Shown here: positions 1 through 5,368 of the stretch, one piece after another
How positions within the stretch are numbered: the first letter of the stretch is position 1
Layout: each line of letters begins with the position of its first letter
Source of the DNA: Bacteriovoracaceae bacterium UBA2394
GTDB lineage: Bacteria; Bdellovibrionota; UBA2394
NCBI GenBank assembly: GCA_002343335.1
Contig: DDSI01000191.1
Location: 443-6,407, forward strand
Direction of reading: 5' to 3'
Length of the DNA: 5,965 nt
Notes under the pieces: generated by a model
Told to the model about the DNA's origin: nothing
Database searches by the model: none
What the model saw: the letters and a program-made list of their open reading frames with translations, nothing else
Program-made: the position numbers and the translations under genes

Positions 1-246
1 CGTAAGTGGATCCTTTAACGAACGATCAAGTAAAACGACATGCACGACCTCACGCGATAGGAAATCCAGAGCTTCCTCAACTGTGTCTGCAAAATGAATT
101 TCGAAGGAATTGAAAAGTGGCTGCACATTTTCTCTGAGATGATGACGATAAAAAGTATCGTCTTCTACAATGAGTATTCTGGCAGACACTTTTTTTGAGA
201 TGGTAATCTCGAGTTCCGATTCAGTTTTTGAAAGCTTGTCCGTCAT
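1..246 (-). CDS. Response regulator, receiver domain (N-terminal part; C-terminus beyond the left edge)
   Basis: The minus strand is open from ATG at 246 to the window edge, giving 82 residues. After a polar 20-residue lead, the sequence RILIVEDD (residues 23-30) and then VVLLD (70-74) match the receiver fold: acidic pair D29-D30 and predicted phospho-acceptor D74. The D30-to-D74 spacing of 44 residues equals that in CheY (D13 to D57). The protein should accept phosphate from a sensor histidine kinase. The output domain is not visible, so it could be an NtrC-type sigma-54 activator, a winged-helix regulator, or something else. The start is the first ATG after an in-frame upstream TGA. There is no convincing ribosome site before it (only GC-rich GCCGCCGCC), so weak or leaderless initiation is possible. 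It lies head-to-head with the secretion operon, suggesting it regulates that operon; this is inference. Confidence 0.88.
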   Translation of the reverse strand, partial: MTDKLSKTESELEITISKKVSARILIVEDDTFYRHHLRENVQPLFNSFEIHFADTVEEALDFLSREVVHVVLLDRSLKDPLT

Positions 247-294
247 GGCGGCGGCTTCATAACATGGAAACGCTCGATTGCAACAAAAACCGTC

Positions 295-331
295 TCATTC
301 TTAAGAATGATAATTCTCAGACTTAAGAATT
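295..331. promoter_or_regulatory. Tandem TTAAGAA palindromic sites, putative operator
   Basis: A perfect 16-base palindrome, TCATTCTTAAGAATGA, lies at 295-310. Its right half, CTTAAGAAT (300-308), recurs at 322-330, exactly 22 bases (about two helical turns) further on. The second copy also has an AATTCT (312-317) / AGAATT (326-331) inverted pair. Two related sites on the same helix face are typical of cooperative binding by a dimeric regulator. The site is about 50-85 bases upstream of the response-regulator start, a sensible place for autoregulation. The binding protein is unknown. Confidence 0.45.
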
Positions 332-368
332 TATTTTGAAAAAGATAGTAATCTCATAGCTTTACAGA

Positions 369-503
369 ATGACTCGTGGAATTCGGAGCTGCTTAATTTT
401 CACTCGCTCTGAATGGATGGGGTCGGTTGCTCTGGTCGATCCTTTCGATGCCGAAAAACTTTATATTATTCTCAGCAATAAGAATTTTTCCGATCAGTTC
501 TAA
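369..503 (+). CDS. Possible small ORF, 44 residues, unknown
   Basis: The frame ATG 369 to TAA 501-503 encodes 44 residues starting MTRGIRSCLIF and ending in KNFSDQF. It resembles no family I recognise. In its favour, the codon choice looks like that of the neighbours, the composition is protein-like, and the stop codon falls in the loop of a hairpin followed by T residues, as if gene and terminator coincide. Against it, there is no ribosome site before 369 or before the internal ATG at 417, no clear promoter, and an ORF of 45 codons is easily produced by chance. It could also be the remnant of a larger gene. Confidence 0.2.
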   Translation: MTRGIRSCLIFTRSEWMGSVALVDPFDAEKLYIILSNKNFSDQF

Positions 504-513
504 GAACTGATCG
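491..513. promoter_or_regulatory. Perfect 11-base inverted repeat: enhancer-like site or terminator
   Basis: Arms CGATCAGTTCT (491-501) and AGAACTGATCG (503-513) flank a single central A. Its centre is about 125 bases upstream of the predicted sigma-54 transcription start, the usual range for the upstream activating sequence of an NtrC-type activator dimer. Read instead as RNA on the plus strand, it forms a 10-bp stem with a UAA loop followed by AUUUUUC, which could be an intrinsic terminator for a transcript from about 340-490. The stem is only half G/C and the T-run is short. I favour the binding-site reading, but the two are not exclusive. Confidence 0.5.
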
Positions 514-601
514 ATTTTTCATCTAATCGATGCAGCTCCTCCGAGAATATTTTTTCAAATCACGCCCAACACTTAGCTTGTTTTTCTCTCGGTCGAACAA
601 T

Positions 602-617
602 TGGCACACTTCTTGCC
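602..617 (+). promoter_or_regulatory. Sigma-54 (RpoN) -24/-12 promoter of the T4SS operon
   Basis: TGGCACACTTCTTGCC matches the consensus TGGCAC-N5-TTGC at every conserved base. The -24 GG is at 603-604 and the -12 GC at 615-616, with exactly the ten bases between them that RpoN holoenzyme requires. Transcription should start near 627-628, giving a leader of about 38 bases before the ATG at 666. Such promoters are silent without an ATP-dependent activator bound upstream, which makes the palindrome at 491-513 and the divergent response regulator relevant. The match lies in non-coding DNA, correctly oriented and placed, which makes coincidence unlikely. Confidence 0.8.
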
Positions 618-665
618 ATGTGACTGATCAAATTGATTTGAACGAGAAGTTTGAAAGGAGAACGA

Positions 666-869
666 ATGTTAAATCCGCTCATTAAGATTAGCTCACGGGC
701 GATGAAAACTCCCGCTGAAGTTTACGGTGGGATTTGTCCTCAATGCAAATCGGACAATCTCACTAAATTCGACGGACAGCTCTTTTGTCAAAACAAACAC
801 TGCGGCTGGGAAAGTTTTACAGAATTTTTGCGCTCCGTATCGGACACAGAATTGTTGAAAGGACTCTAA
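666..869 (+). CDS. Small zinc-ribbon protein, 67 residues, function unknown
   Basis: The first gene after the sigma-54 promoter. The ATG at 666 is chosen because AGGAG (656-660) sits five bases before it; the in-frame TTG at 651 would place the start upstream of that site. Four cysteines (C24, C27, C41, C46) form CPQC and CQNKHC knuckles separated by a short hydrophilic stretch that includes LTKFDGQLF, a rubredoxin-like zinc ribbon that probably binds one Zn ion. The N-terminus is basic and there is no signal peptide or membrane segment, so the protein is likely cytoplasmic. Such ribbons act in nucleic-acid binding or as structural adaptors; nothing here decides which. Its position ahead of the pilin gene suggests a regulatory or assembly role (inference). 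Confidence 0.8.
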   Translation: MLNPLIKISSRAMKTPAEVYGGICPQCKSDNLTKFDGQLFCQNKHCGWESFTEFLRSVSDTELLKGL

Positions 870-871
870 CC

Positions 872-1045
872 ATGAAGCCATCAAATATTTTTAAGGATAT
901 CGAACTTTCGAAAACTGCTCGGACATTCTTCCGTCGATTTTGGAGCTGGCTACAGGAAGAAAACCTCTCACCAGCTGAGAAACGCTTCCAGGAACTCAGA
1001 GACGAACAAATCCGCAAGCACTATCAAATTAGATTTTTAATTTAA
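872..1045 (+). CDS. Small basic protein, 57 residues, unknown
   Basis: It starts two bases after the previous stop. AAAGGA (858-863) lies eight bases before the ATG and inside the end of the preceding gene, implying coupling. A longer reading of this frame reaches back to 785 but has no ribosome site there and would overlap the zinc-ribbon gene. The protein is rich in Arg, Lys and Glu. It contains a helical stretch with aromatic residues (RTFFRRFWSWL, residues 17-27) and then a charged probable helix (SPAEKRFQELRDEQIRKHY, 33-51). There is no signal peptide or true membrane span. I recognise no family. It could be a small cytoplasmic or membrane-surface accessory of the secretion operon. Confidence 0.68.
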   Translation: MKPSNIFKDIELSKTARTFFRRFWSWLQEENLSPAEKRFQELRDEQIRKHYQIRFLI

Positions 1046-1060
1046 CTGAAAGGAGCACAT

Positions 1061-1195
1061 ATGAACTCTATTTTAACATCCGATCTAAAGTTCGCATTCA
1101 TTGATTGGCGCACTTCCGACCTTTACGGTCGGGAACTCTCTTGGAACGACGTCGATCAATTCAATCAGATCCTATGTAACAAGGAGGTTTTCTAA
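1061..1195 (+). CDS. Small protein, 44 residues, unknown
   Basis: A short gene with an excellent ribosome site, GAAAGGAG at 1048-1055, five bases before its ATG, the best reason to accept so short an ORF. The protein begins MNSILTSDLKFAFIDWRT and ends NQILCNKEVF. It is mildly acidic, with no membrane span, signal peptide or recognisable motif. Its TAA (1193-1195) directly abuts the pilin ATG at 1196, and the pilin ribosome site AAGGAGG (1181-1187) lies inside its last codons. Translation of this peptide would therefore bring ribosomes to the pilin start; it may serve partly as a coupling leader. No function can be assigned. Confidence 0.62.
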   Translation: MNSILTSDLKFAFIDWRTSDLYGRELSWNDVDQFNQILCNKEVF

Positions 1196-1474
1196 ATGAT
1201 TTTTATACGAAGATTTTCACTTTTTCCGACAAGCACCATATTTGTGCTTGCGCCTTCGATGCTTTTAGCAGCTGGCGCCGTAGTTTCTGACATTGGAGAC
1301 GCAGTTAATAAACTCTCTCAAGTAGTCATGGCAATCATTGTAGGCTGCGCGGTTTGGTGCGGACTTAAGATGGCTAAGGGCGATCAGGACGCAATGCCGC
1401 GCCTTGTGATGTGCATCGTGGGCGCCGTTGTGGTCGGTGCTGCCATGACTCTTATCAATTTCTTCAAGGTGTAA
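1196..1474 (+). CDS. virB2: VirB2/TrbC-type T4SS pilin precursor
   Basis: A protein of 92 residues with the standard shape of a conjugative pilin subunit. A basic N-terminus (RR at 5-6) and hydrophobic signal segment (about 7-27) end in LAAGA, a plausible signal-peptidase site near residue 28. Then come a short extracytoplasmic helix, a first membrane helix (about 43-57), a charged cytoplasmic loop (KMAKGDQDAMPR, 58-69) and a second membrane helix (70-87). Mature length would be about 64 residues, within the VirB2 range. In this family the subunit is inserted in the inner membrane, then extracted by the VirB4 ATPase and polymerised into the pilus. The strong AAGGAGG eight bases before the ATG fits a highly made structural protein. 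Identity rests on topology and gene order more than on sequence. Confidence 0.82.
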   Translation: MIFIRRFSLFPTSTIFVLAPSMLLAAGAVVSDIGDAVNKLSQVVMAIIVGCAVWCGLKMAKGDQDAMPRLVMCIVGAVVVGAAMTLINFFKV

Positions 1475-1477
1475 AGA

Positions 1478-1762
1478 ATGAGATTGCCAATATACCGAAG
1501 ACTCGATGAACGACTTAAAATCTTTGGGCTGAGCCTGATGGAGCTTTCCGTGGTTGGAGGAACTTACGTTGTCCTCGCTGAAGCTCTCTCTTTTGTGCGC
1601 TTCGGAATGCTCTTTGCGCTCGTAGTCGCTCTCGTGATGTTTGGCATCCTACTTTATTTTCACCGCAAATACGAAAGTCACTTTCTCCAAAAGTGGATTC
1701 GTTATGTGCAACTTCCCGAGGGCCTTACGCGATCAACATCACCCAACTGGAGTAGAGAATGA
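1478..1762 (+). CDS. virB3: VirB3/TraL-type inner-membrane T4SS protein
   Basis: 94 residues, the size of VirB3, TrbD and F-plasmid TraL. The N-terminus, RRLDERLKIFGLSLMEL (residues 7-23), resembles the TraL pattern in which an FGLPLDEL-like segment precedes the first membrane helix. Two hydrophobic helices follow (about 22-37 and 42-61), then a basic cytoplasmic tail. Proteins of this family sit in the inner membrane beside VirB4 and are needed for pilus biogenesis; in some systems VirB3 is fused to VirB4. It starts three bases after the pilin stop, with AAGG eight bases upstream, and its last four bases (ATGA) are shared with the ATPase gene. Confidence 0.83.
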   Translation: MRLPIYRRLDERLKIFGLSLMELSVVGGTYVVLAEALSFVRFGMLFALVVALVMFGILLYFHRKYESHFLQKWIRYVQLPEGLTRSTSPNWSRE

Positions 1763-4083
1763 AAACAGAATCGCAACAACATCTAGGTTCATTTTTTCCT
1801 CTCACCTCAATCGACACTAAGGGCTTTATGTTCGATCGTGACGGTTCCTCGGGATTTATTTTTTCCATTGAAGGCGTCGATGGCTCACTCTTTGAATCAC
1901 AGGAATGGCAAACCCTACACGAGAGGTGGCGAAATCTCCTTAGCTTGAAACCTAAGGAAGAAATCCAAATTATCTTTCGAAAGACTTCTGACTTCGAACC
2001 CTTTTTTCAAAAAAAACTGGAGGAACTCGAGCGGCTTGGTGGTGAGTTTGGCAAAAAGGTATTTTGGAATCAGATCTCCGATGTTTTTAATGATATCGGT
2101 GAAGACCATCTCTTTGAGACATCGATTTTACTTTGCTATCGTCGATTCCAAAATTCAAAACCGTCTTTAAGAGAAAATCCGAAAGCCGTAATTTCCTATG
2201 AGGACCTTGAGAGCCGCAGGGACAGTCTAAAGCTCCAACTCCAGGCGATGGGACTTAAAGCGACTGGACTTTCCAAAGATGAAATCCATCGTGTCATCGC
2301 AAAAGCAGCGAACGGAAGAAGCTATCTGGCAGCCTCAGATCTCCTTGAGGAATGGCCGGACGTCTCCGTCGAGCCGAAGCGGGTTCAGGTCAACGGAGAA
2401 ACATTTCGCGCGCTGACGTTAAAATCGCTTCCTGAATCTCATTCCGAGCTTGGAATGATTCAAGCGCTTACTTCTCTTCCTATACCCTTAGAACTTTCCG
2501 TTCGTTTTCGCGGTAAAGAAATTGAACCACTTAAACGACGCTTTGAACGGAAGCGCCAAATCTTATTCGGTCTGGCCACAAGAAAAGCCACTGGCGATCC
2601 AGCGTCGGAGGCAAAGTTCAAGGAAACGGATGGGCTCCTCAGACGACTCAACGAACAGAACGACTCCCTGTCGGAAATGACTTTTACCATAGGTCTTCGG
2701 GGAAAAAGCGACTTATTCCTGCGGCGAGCACTCACCGCCATTCTCAATACGCATAGCTCTCTTCACCAGCTTGAATTCGAAGAGACTACGCTCAATACTT
2801 TTGACGCCTTTCTTGAAACAATTCCTTGGTTTTACGGAGAGGTTTTTCATCAGCATTCCATCTTAAGTAGCAATGGAATCCATTTTCTTCCTTTCTTTCG
2901 AGCTGCTTATGGAGATGAAAGACCCGTTGTTACATTTCGAACAAGAAACGCTTCGCTCTATTCGATTGATCCTACTTCAAAGAGGCTTGCGAATTACAAC
3001 TGGCTCGTTTCAGGGACAAGCGGGGCCGGTAAATCTTTTTTCGTCAATTCACTCCTGCTCCAAAGCCTTTCACTCAATCCCAAGGTGTTCATTGTTGATA
3101 TTGGGGGATCATACAACAAGCTGACGGAATTTTTAGGAGGGAAACTGCTCTCACTCGATGCTGACTCCGCGGGACAAGTTGGTCCATTCTTCATTTCAAA
3201 GCAAAGTGACGAAAAAGACGAAAGACGCAGACGAGAACATATTGAACTTGTCTTTCAAGAAATGTGTCGAGACGAAGGAAAACTGCCGAGTGTAGAAGAA
3301 CGAGCTATTCTCCATGACACCCTCGAAAAGGTGTTCGAGCTCGATATTTTGCCAAAGCATCCTATTCTTTATCTTCAGCAAGAACTCGCCAAGACTCCAA
3401 ATGATAAAGCCAAACGGCTTTCAATCTTACTTCGTCGATTTTCGCACGGCTCCGCATTCGGAGATTTTCTTGACCACCCCGCACCCCTGGAGCTCAACGA
3501 CTCAGTAATAACCTTTGATCTAAAAGGCCTCAAAGAATTTGAGGATTTACTCCGAGTCGTTGAGCTCATTCTCTGTTCTGCCATTTGGCAAAGCTTGCGA
3601 GCTCGGGATCGATTTTCATACATCGTTCTCGATGAAGTTGCATTTTCACTATTAAAAACCCAACCCCAGTTCGTTGACGAACTAGTTTCCACCGTTCGAA
3701 AACATTTTGCTGGAGTTGTCATCTGCGTTCAGGGCCTTGAAAAAATCACGTCGAATCCTGCTGGAGGTGCCATTCTCGCCAACACAAATTTCAAAGCGAT
3801 CCTCCAGCAGCGAGGCGACGCTCGAGGTTATGAAGAGCCTCTGGGATTAAAAGCAGTTGAAGCTTCACTCATTCGATCGCTTCAAAGAGAGAAAGGAAGT
3901 TATAGCGACATCTTCCTTATGGACGACGAGCGTCGATCCGTTCTTCGCTACAGCCCAAATGATTTGGAATACGTTCTCTCCACTTCTGATCCAAGAGAAA
4001 ATCAGGTCCTGCATGAAAAGCTCGCAACCGTCGAAGGAAAATTCCAGGAGAAAATTTTTAAACTCATCGAGGAGGCAAAATGA
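1759..4083 (+). CDS. virB4: VirB4/TraC-family T4SS ATPase
   Basis: 774 residues, near the usual VirB4/TraC length. The N-terminal half lacks clear motifs, as in the family. The C-terminal half is a RecA/FtsK-like ATPase. Its Walker A motif GTSGAGKS (residues 419-426, with K425 binding phosphate) is followed by a Walker B, YIVLDEVAFSLL, with D625-E626. Downstream are the conserved RK pair (R647-K648), a glutamine motif in VVICVQGLEKI (Q658) and the NTNFKAILQQRG segment (675-686), all typical of VirB4 C-termini. The usual DEAW is DEVA-F here, a mild variation. The enzyme powers pilin extraction and substrate transfer at the cytoplasmic base of the channel. The start overlaps the preceding stop (ATGA), with GGAG seven bases before. 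Confidence 0.95.
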   Translation: MKTESQQHLGSFFPLTSIDTKGFMFDRDGSSGFIFSIEGVDGSLFESQEWQTLHERWRNLLSLKPKEEIQIIFRKTSDFEPFFQKKLEELERLGGEFGKKVFWNQISDVFNDIGEDHLFETSILLCYRRFQNSKPSLRENPKAVISYEDLESRRDSLKLQLQAMGLKATGLSKDEIHRVIAKAANGRSYLAASDLLEEWPDVSVEPKRVQVNGETFRALTLKSLPESHSELGMIQALTSLPIPLELSVRFRGKEIEPLKRRFERKRQILFGLATRKATGDPASEAKFKETDGLLRRLNEQNDSLSEMTFTIGLRGKSDLFLRRALTAILNTHSSLHQLEFEETTLNTFDAFLETIPWFYGEVFHQHSILSSNGIHFLPFFRAAYGDERPVVTFRTRNASLYSIDPTSKRLANYNWLVSGTSGAGKSFFVNSLLLQSLSLNPKVFIVDIGGSYNKLTEFLGGKLLSLDADSAGQVGPFFISKQSDEKDERRRREHIELVFQEMCRDEGKLPSVEERAILHDTLEKVFELDILPKHPILYLQQELAKTPNDKAKRLSILLRRFSHGSAFGDFLDHPAPLELNDSVITFDLKGLKEFEDLLRVVELILCSAIWQSLRARDRFSYIVLDEVAFSLLKTQPQFVDELVSTVRKHFAGVVICVQGLEKITSNPAGGAILANTNFKAILQQRGDARGYEEPLGLKAVEASLIRSLQREKGSYSDIFLMDDERRSVLRYSPNDLEYVLSTSDPRENQVLHEKLATVEGKFQEKIFKLIEEAK

Positions 4084-4769
4084 TTCTGAACTTACAGATT
4101 CTTGCAGCTACGTCTCTCGTTTCAATATTTGGTGTCGGCGACACCGGTGATGCTCACCTCGCCGTCTTAGTCGCCCAAAGTGCGCAACAGCTCGCGGAGC
4201 TCAATCGACTCTTGAAGGTCGCCAATCAATCTCAAGAAGCCATGAATCGAGCCGTAGAAATGGCCGAGAAGGTTCAAGCTGGAATTGATAAATCTCTCAA
4301 TACTTTTCGAAAAGCCAAAGAATTCCAAGAAGCAGTTGTCCGACTTGGAAAAAATCGAAATTTAAAAGAATTTCGACAAAATGCAGAAGAGGTTCGAGAT
4401 TACGTTCACTATTACAAAGACCTCTTTCCCGAAAAGGCAAAAGCCGATGAAGAGAGAAGAAAAGACTATGATTCCTTCCAAGATCAAATCCAAAAGACGT
4501 CAGAATCCGATCTCAAGGAAATTGATTCACTCGAGCGGGAATTAAAAGGCGCGTCGCCCGCACGGGCCCAACAGATTTCCGCCCAAATTCAGCTCAAACA
4601 ACTCGAGTCCCAAGTAGTGACCAGACAGCAGCTCGCCAGACTCATCGAAGAAAACAACCAGCTAAGAGAAGAAGCTGCAAGAGAACGGCGAAGACAAGCG
4701 ATTGAGGATCTTCAGTCTTCCAAGATGGTCGAACAACGCTGGAAAGGCAGTTGGGAGCCTAAGAGATGA
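4080..4769 (+). CDS. VirB5/TrbJ-like coiled-coil T4SS protein
   Basis: 229 residues, close to typical VirB5 or TrbJ size. A short hydrophobic N-terminus (about residues 4-18) may be a signal peptide for periplasmic export, although it lacks the usual basic start and the cleavage site is unclear. From residue 27 nearly the whole chain is alpha-helical with heptad character (VLVAQSAQQLAELNRLL, then further Glu/Gln/Lys/Arg-rich helices to about 215), as in the long helical bundles of VirB5 and TrbJ. Members of that family are minor pilus-tip or chaperone-like components. Position directly between the ATPase and the VirB6-like gene supports the assignment, since sequence alone is only suggestive. 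GAGGAGG lies four bases upstream, and both ends overlap neighbours by ATGA. Confidence 0.7.
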   Translation: MILNLQILAATSLVSIFGVGDTGDAHLAVLVAQSAQQLAELNRLLKVANQSQEAMNRAVEMAEKVQAGIDKSLNTFRKAKEFQEAVVRLGKNRNLKEFRQNAEEVRDYVHYYKDLFPEKAKADEERRKDYDSFQDQIQKTSESDLKEIDSLERELKGASPARAQQISAQIQLKQLESQVVTRQQLARLIEENNQLREEAARERRRQAIEDLQSSKMVEQRWKGSWEPKR

Positions 4770-5368
4770 TTGAAGTATTTCCCATTTCAGGAGTGTTTCG
4801 AGATTTCGACTTAAGAGTTAATCAAGTTGCACTTTCAATACTCGTTCTTTTATTTCTCGTGAGCCTTGGTCTATACGCCTTAAATCGATTTGAAAATTTT
4901 GCACTCGATTCCAAAGTTTATGCCTTCATCACCTTTGCCGTTTTGATTGGACTGTGGCCGCATATTGTAAATGGAATCAAAGGAGTGGTGGATGCACTTA
5001 ACACCTTTCTTGTTACCTCAGTTTTCCGAGATGAGTTTGGCACTTGGAAAGGCCGAGAGATGTTGGGCCCACTTGTATGGGAGAGAATTCACCTTAAAAC
5101 GGGAATCTTTGATAGCGTACTGAAAATTCTTTCGGTCTTGCTCACTTTTCTTCTCGATGTCGGCCAGTACTTTCTTTACGCCTTTTTTCTCATCTTCTTT
5201 TTCTTTTTTAAAATCTTCGGCCCCTTTGTTTTAGCCCGTGGAATTCTAGCGGAAGACTTCTCTGTTTTTCAGCAGCTTCTGCGCGAAGTAACACTTCTTT
5301 TTCTTTGGCAAACCACTTTCATTATTTTGGTTGGAGTATTTCTTATGACTTTCGGGGGGAAGGCATGA
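4766..5368 (+). CDS. VirB6/TrbL-like polytopic inner-membrane protein (short)
   Basis: 200 residues and very hydrophobic, with membrane segments at about 20-39, 51-68, 117-135, 136-158 and 176-196, the third and fourth forming a long Phe-rich block. The stretch KIFGPFVLARGI (149-160), followed by an amphipathic helix and a Trp-containing last membrane helix, resembles the conserved GP-containing region of VirB6 and TrbL. Those proteins line the inner-membrane part of the channel. They usually have about 300 residues or more, so this one is short; the following gene may supply the missing C-terminal part. Its location right after the VirB5-like gene is the canonical virB6 position. The ATG overlaps the previous stop (ATGA), with GGGAG eight bases upstream. 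Confidence 0.68.
   Translation: MIEVFPISGVFRDFDLRVNQVALSILVLLFLVSLGLYALNRFENFALDSKVYAFITFAVLIGLWPHIVNGIKGVVDALNTFLVTSVFRDEFGTWKGREMLGPLVWERIHLKTGIFDSVLKILSVLLTFLLDVGQYFLYAFFLIFFFFFKIFGPFVLARGILAEDFSVFQQLLREVTLLFLWQTTFIILVGVFLMTFGGKA

Larger units (their letters stand above)
247..665. other. Divergent control region between regulator and T4SS operon
   Basis: About 420 bases separate the divergent regulator start from the first well-supported operon gene. This is long for a compact genome and rich in symmetry. From left to right it contains a pair of TTAAGAA-type sites, a doubtful 44-codon ORF, a perfect inverted repeat with a T-run on its plus-strand side, and a sigma-54 promoter. No convincing sigma-70 promoter stands out. 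TTGAAA at 336-341 has no good -10 partner, and TTGCAA...TATGAA on the minus strand (16-base gap) would give an almost leaderless regulator transcript. Bases 520-600 show only an AT-rich stretch, as expected of DNA that must bend between an enhancer and a promoter. No consensus IHF site was recognised. Confidence 0.7.

Noticed and set aside
243..260. Five-codon leader peptide (Met-Lys-Pro-Pro-Pro) overlapping the regulator start by ATGA on the minus strand
   Set aside because: Too short to support without expression data and no ribosome site; the Pro run is suggestive but may be chance.
280..294. Minus-strand sigma-54 promoter for the regulator (GCAA...CC)
   Set aside because: The spacing between the GC and CC dinucleotides is eight rather than ten bases and the rest of the -24 element is absent.
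336..364. Sigma-70 promoter from TTGAAA for rightward transcription
   Set aside because: No acceptable -10 hexamer occurs at 16-18 bases; GCTTTA and TAGCTT are poor matches.
651..665. Upstream TTG start for the zinc-ribbon gene
   Set aside because: The ribosome site AGGAG (656-660) would lie inside the coding region; the ATG at 666 is correctly spaced from it.
785..871. N-terminal extension of the 57-residue gene
   Set aside because: It overlaps the zinc-ribbon gene in another frame, has no ribosome site, and its residues look like out-of-frame translation; the ATG at 872 has AAAGGA at correct spacing.
3375..3722. 115-codon minus-strand ORF inside the ATPase gene
   Set aside because: It lies opposite conserved ATPase motifs, has a composition rich in Ser/Arg and no ribosome site; it is a shadow.
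5203..5212. T6A4 run as a -1 slippage site in the VirB6-like gene
   Set aside because: The phase does not fit the X-XXY-YYZ pattern, and the -1 frame hits TAA at 5209-5211 immediately.
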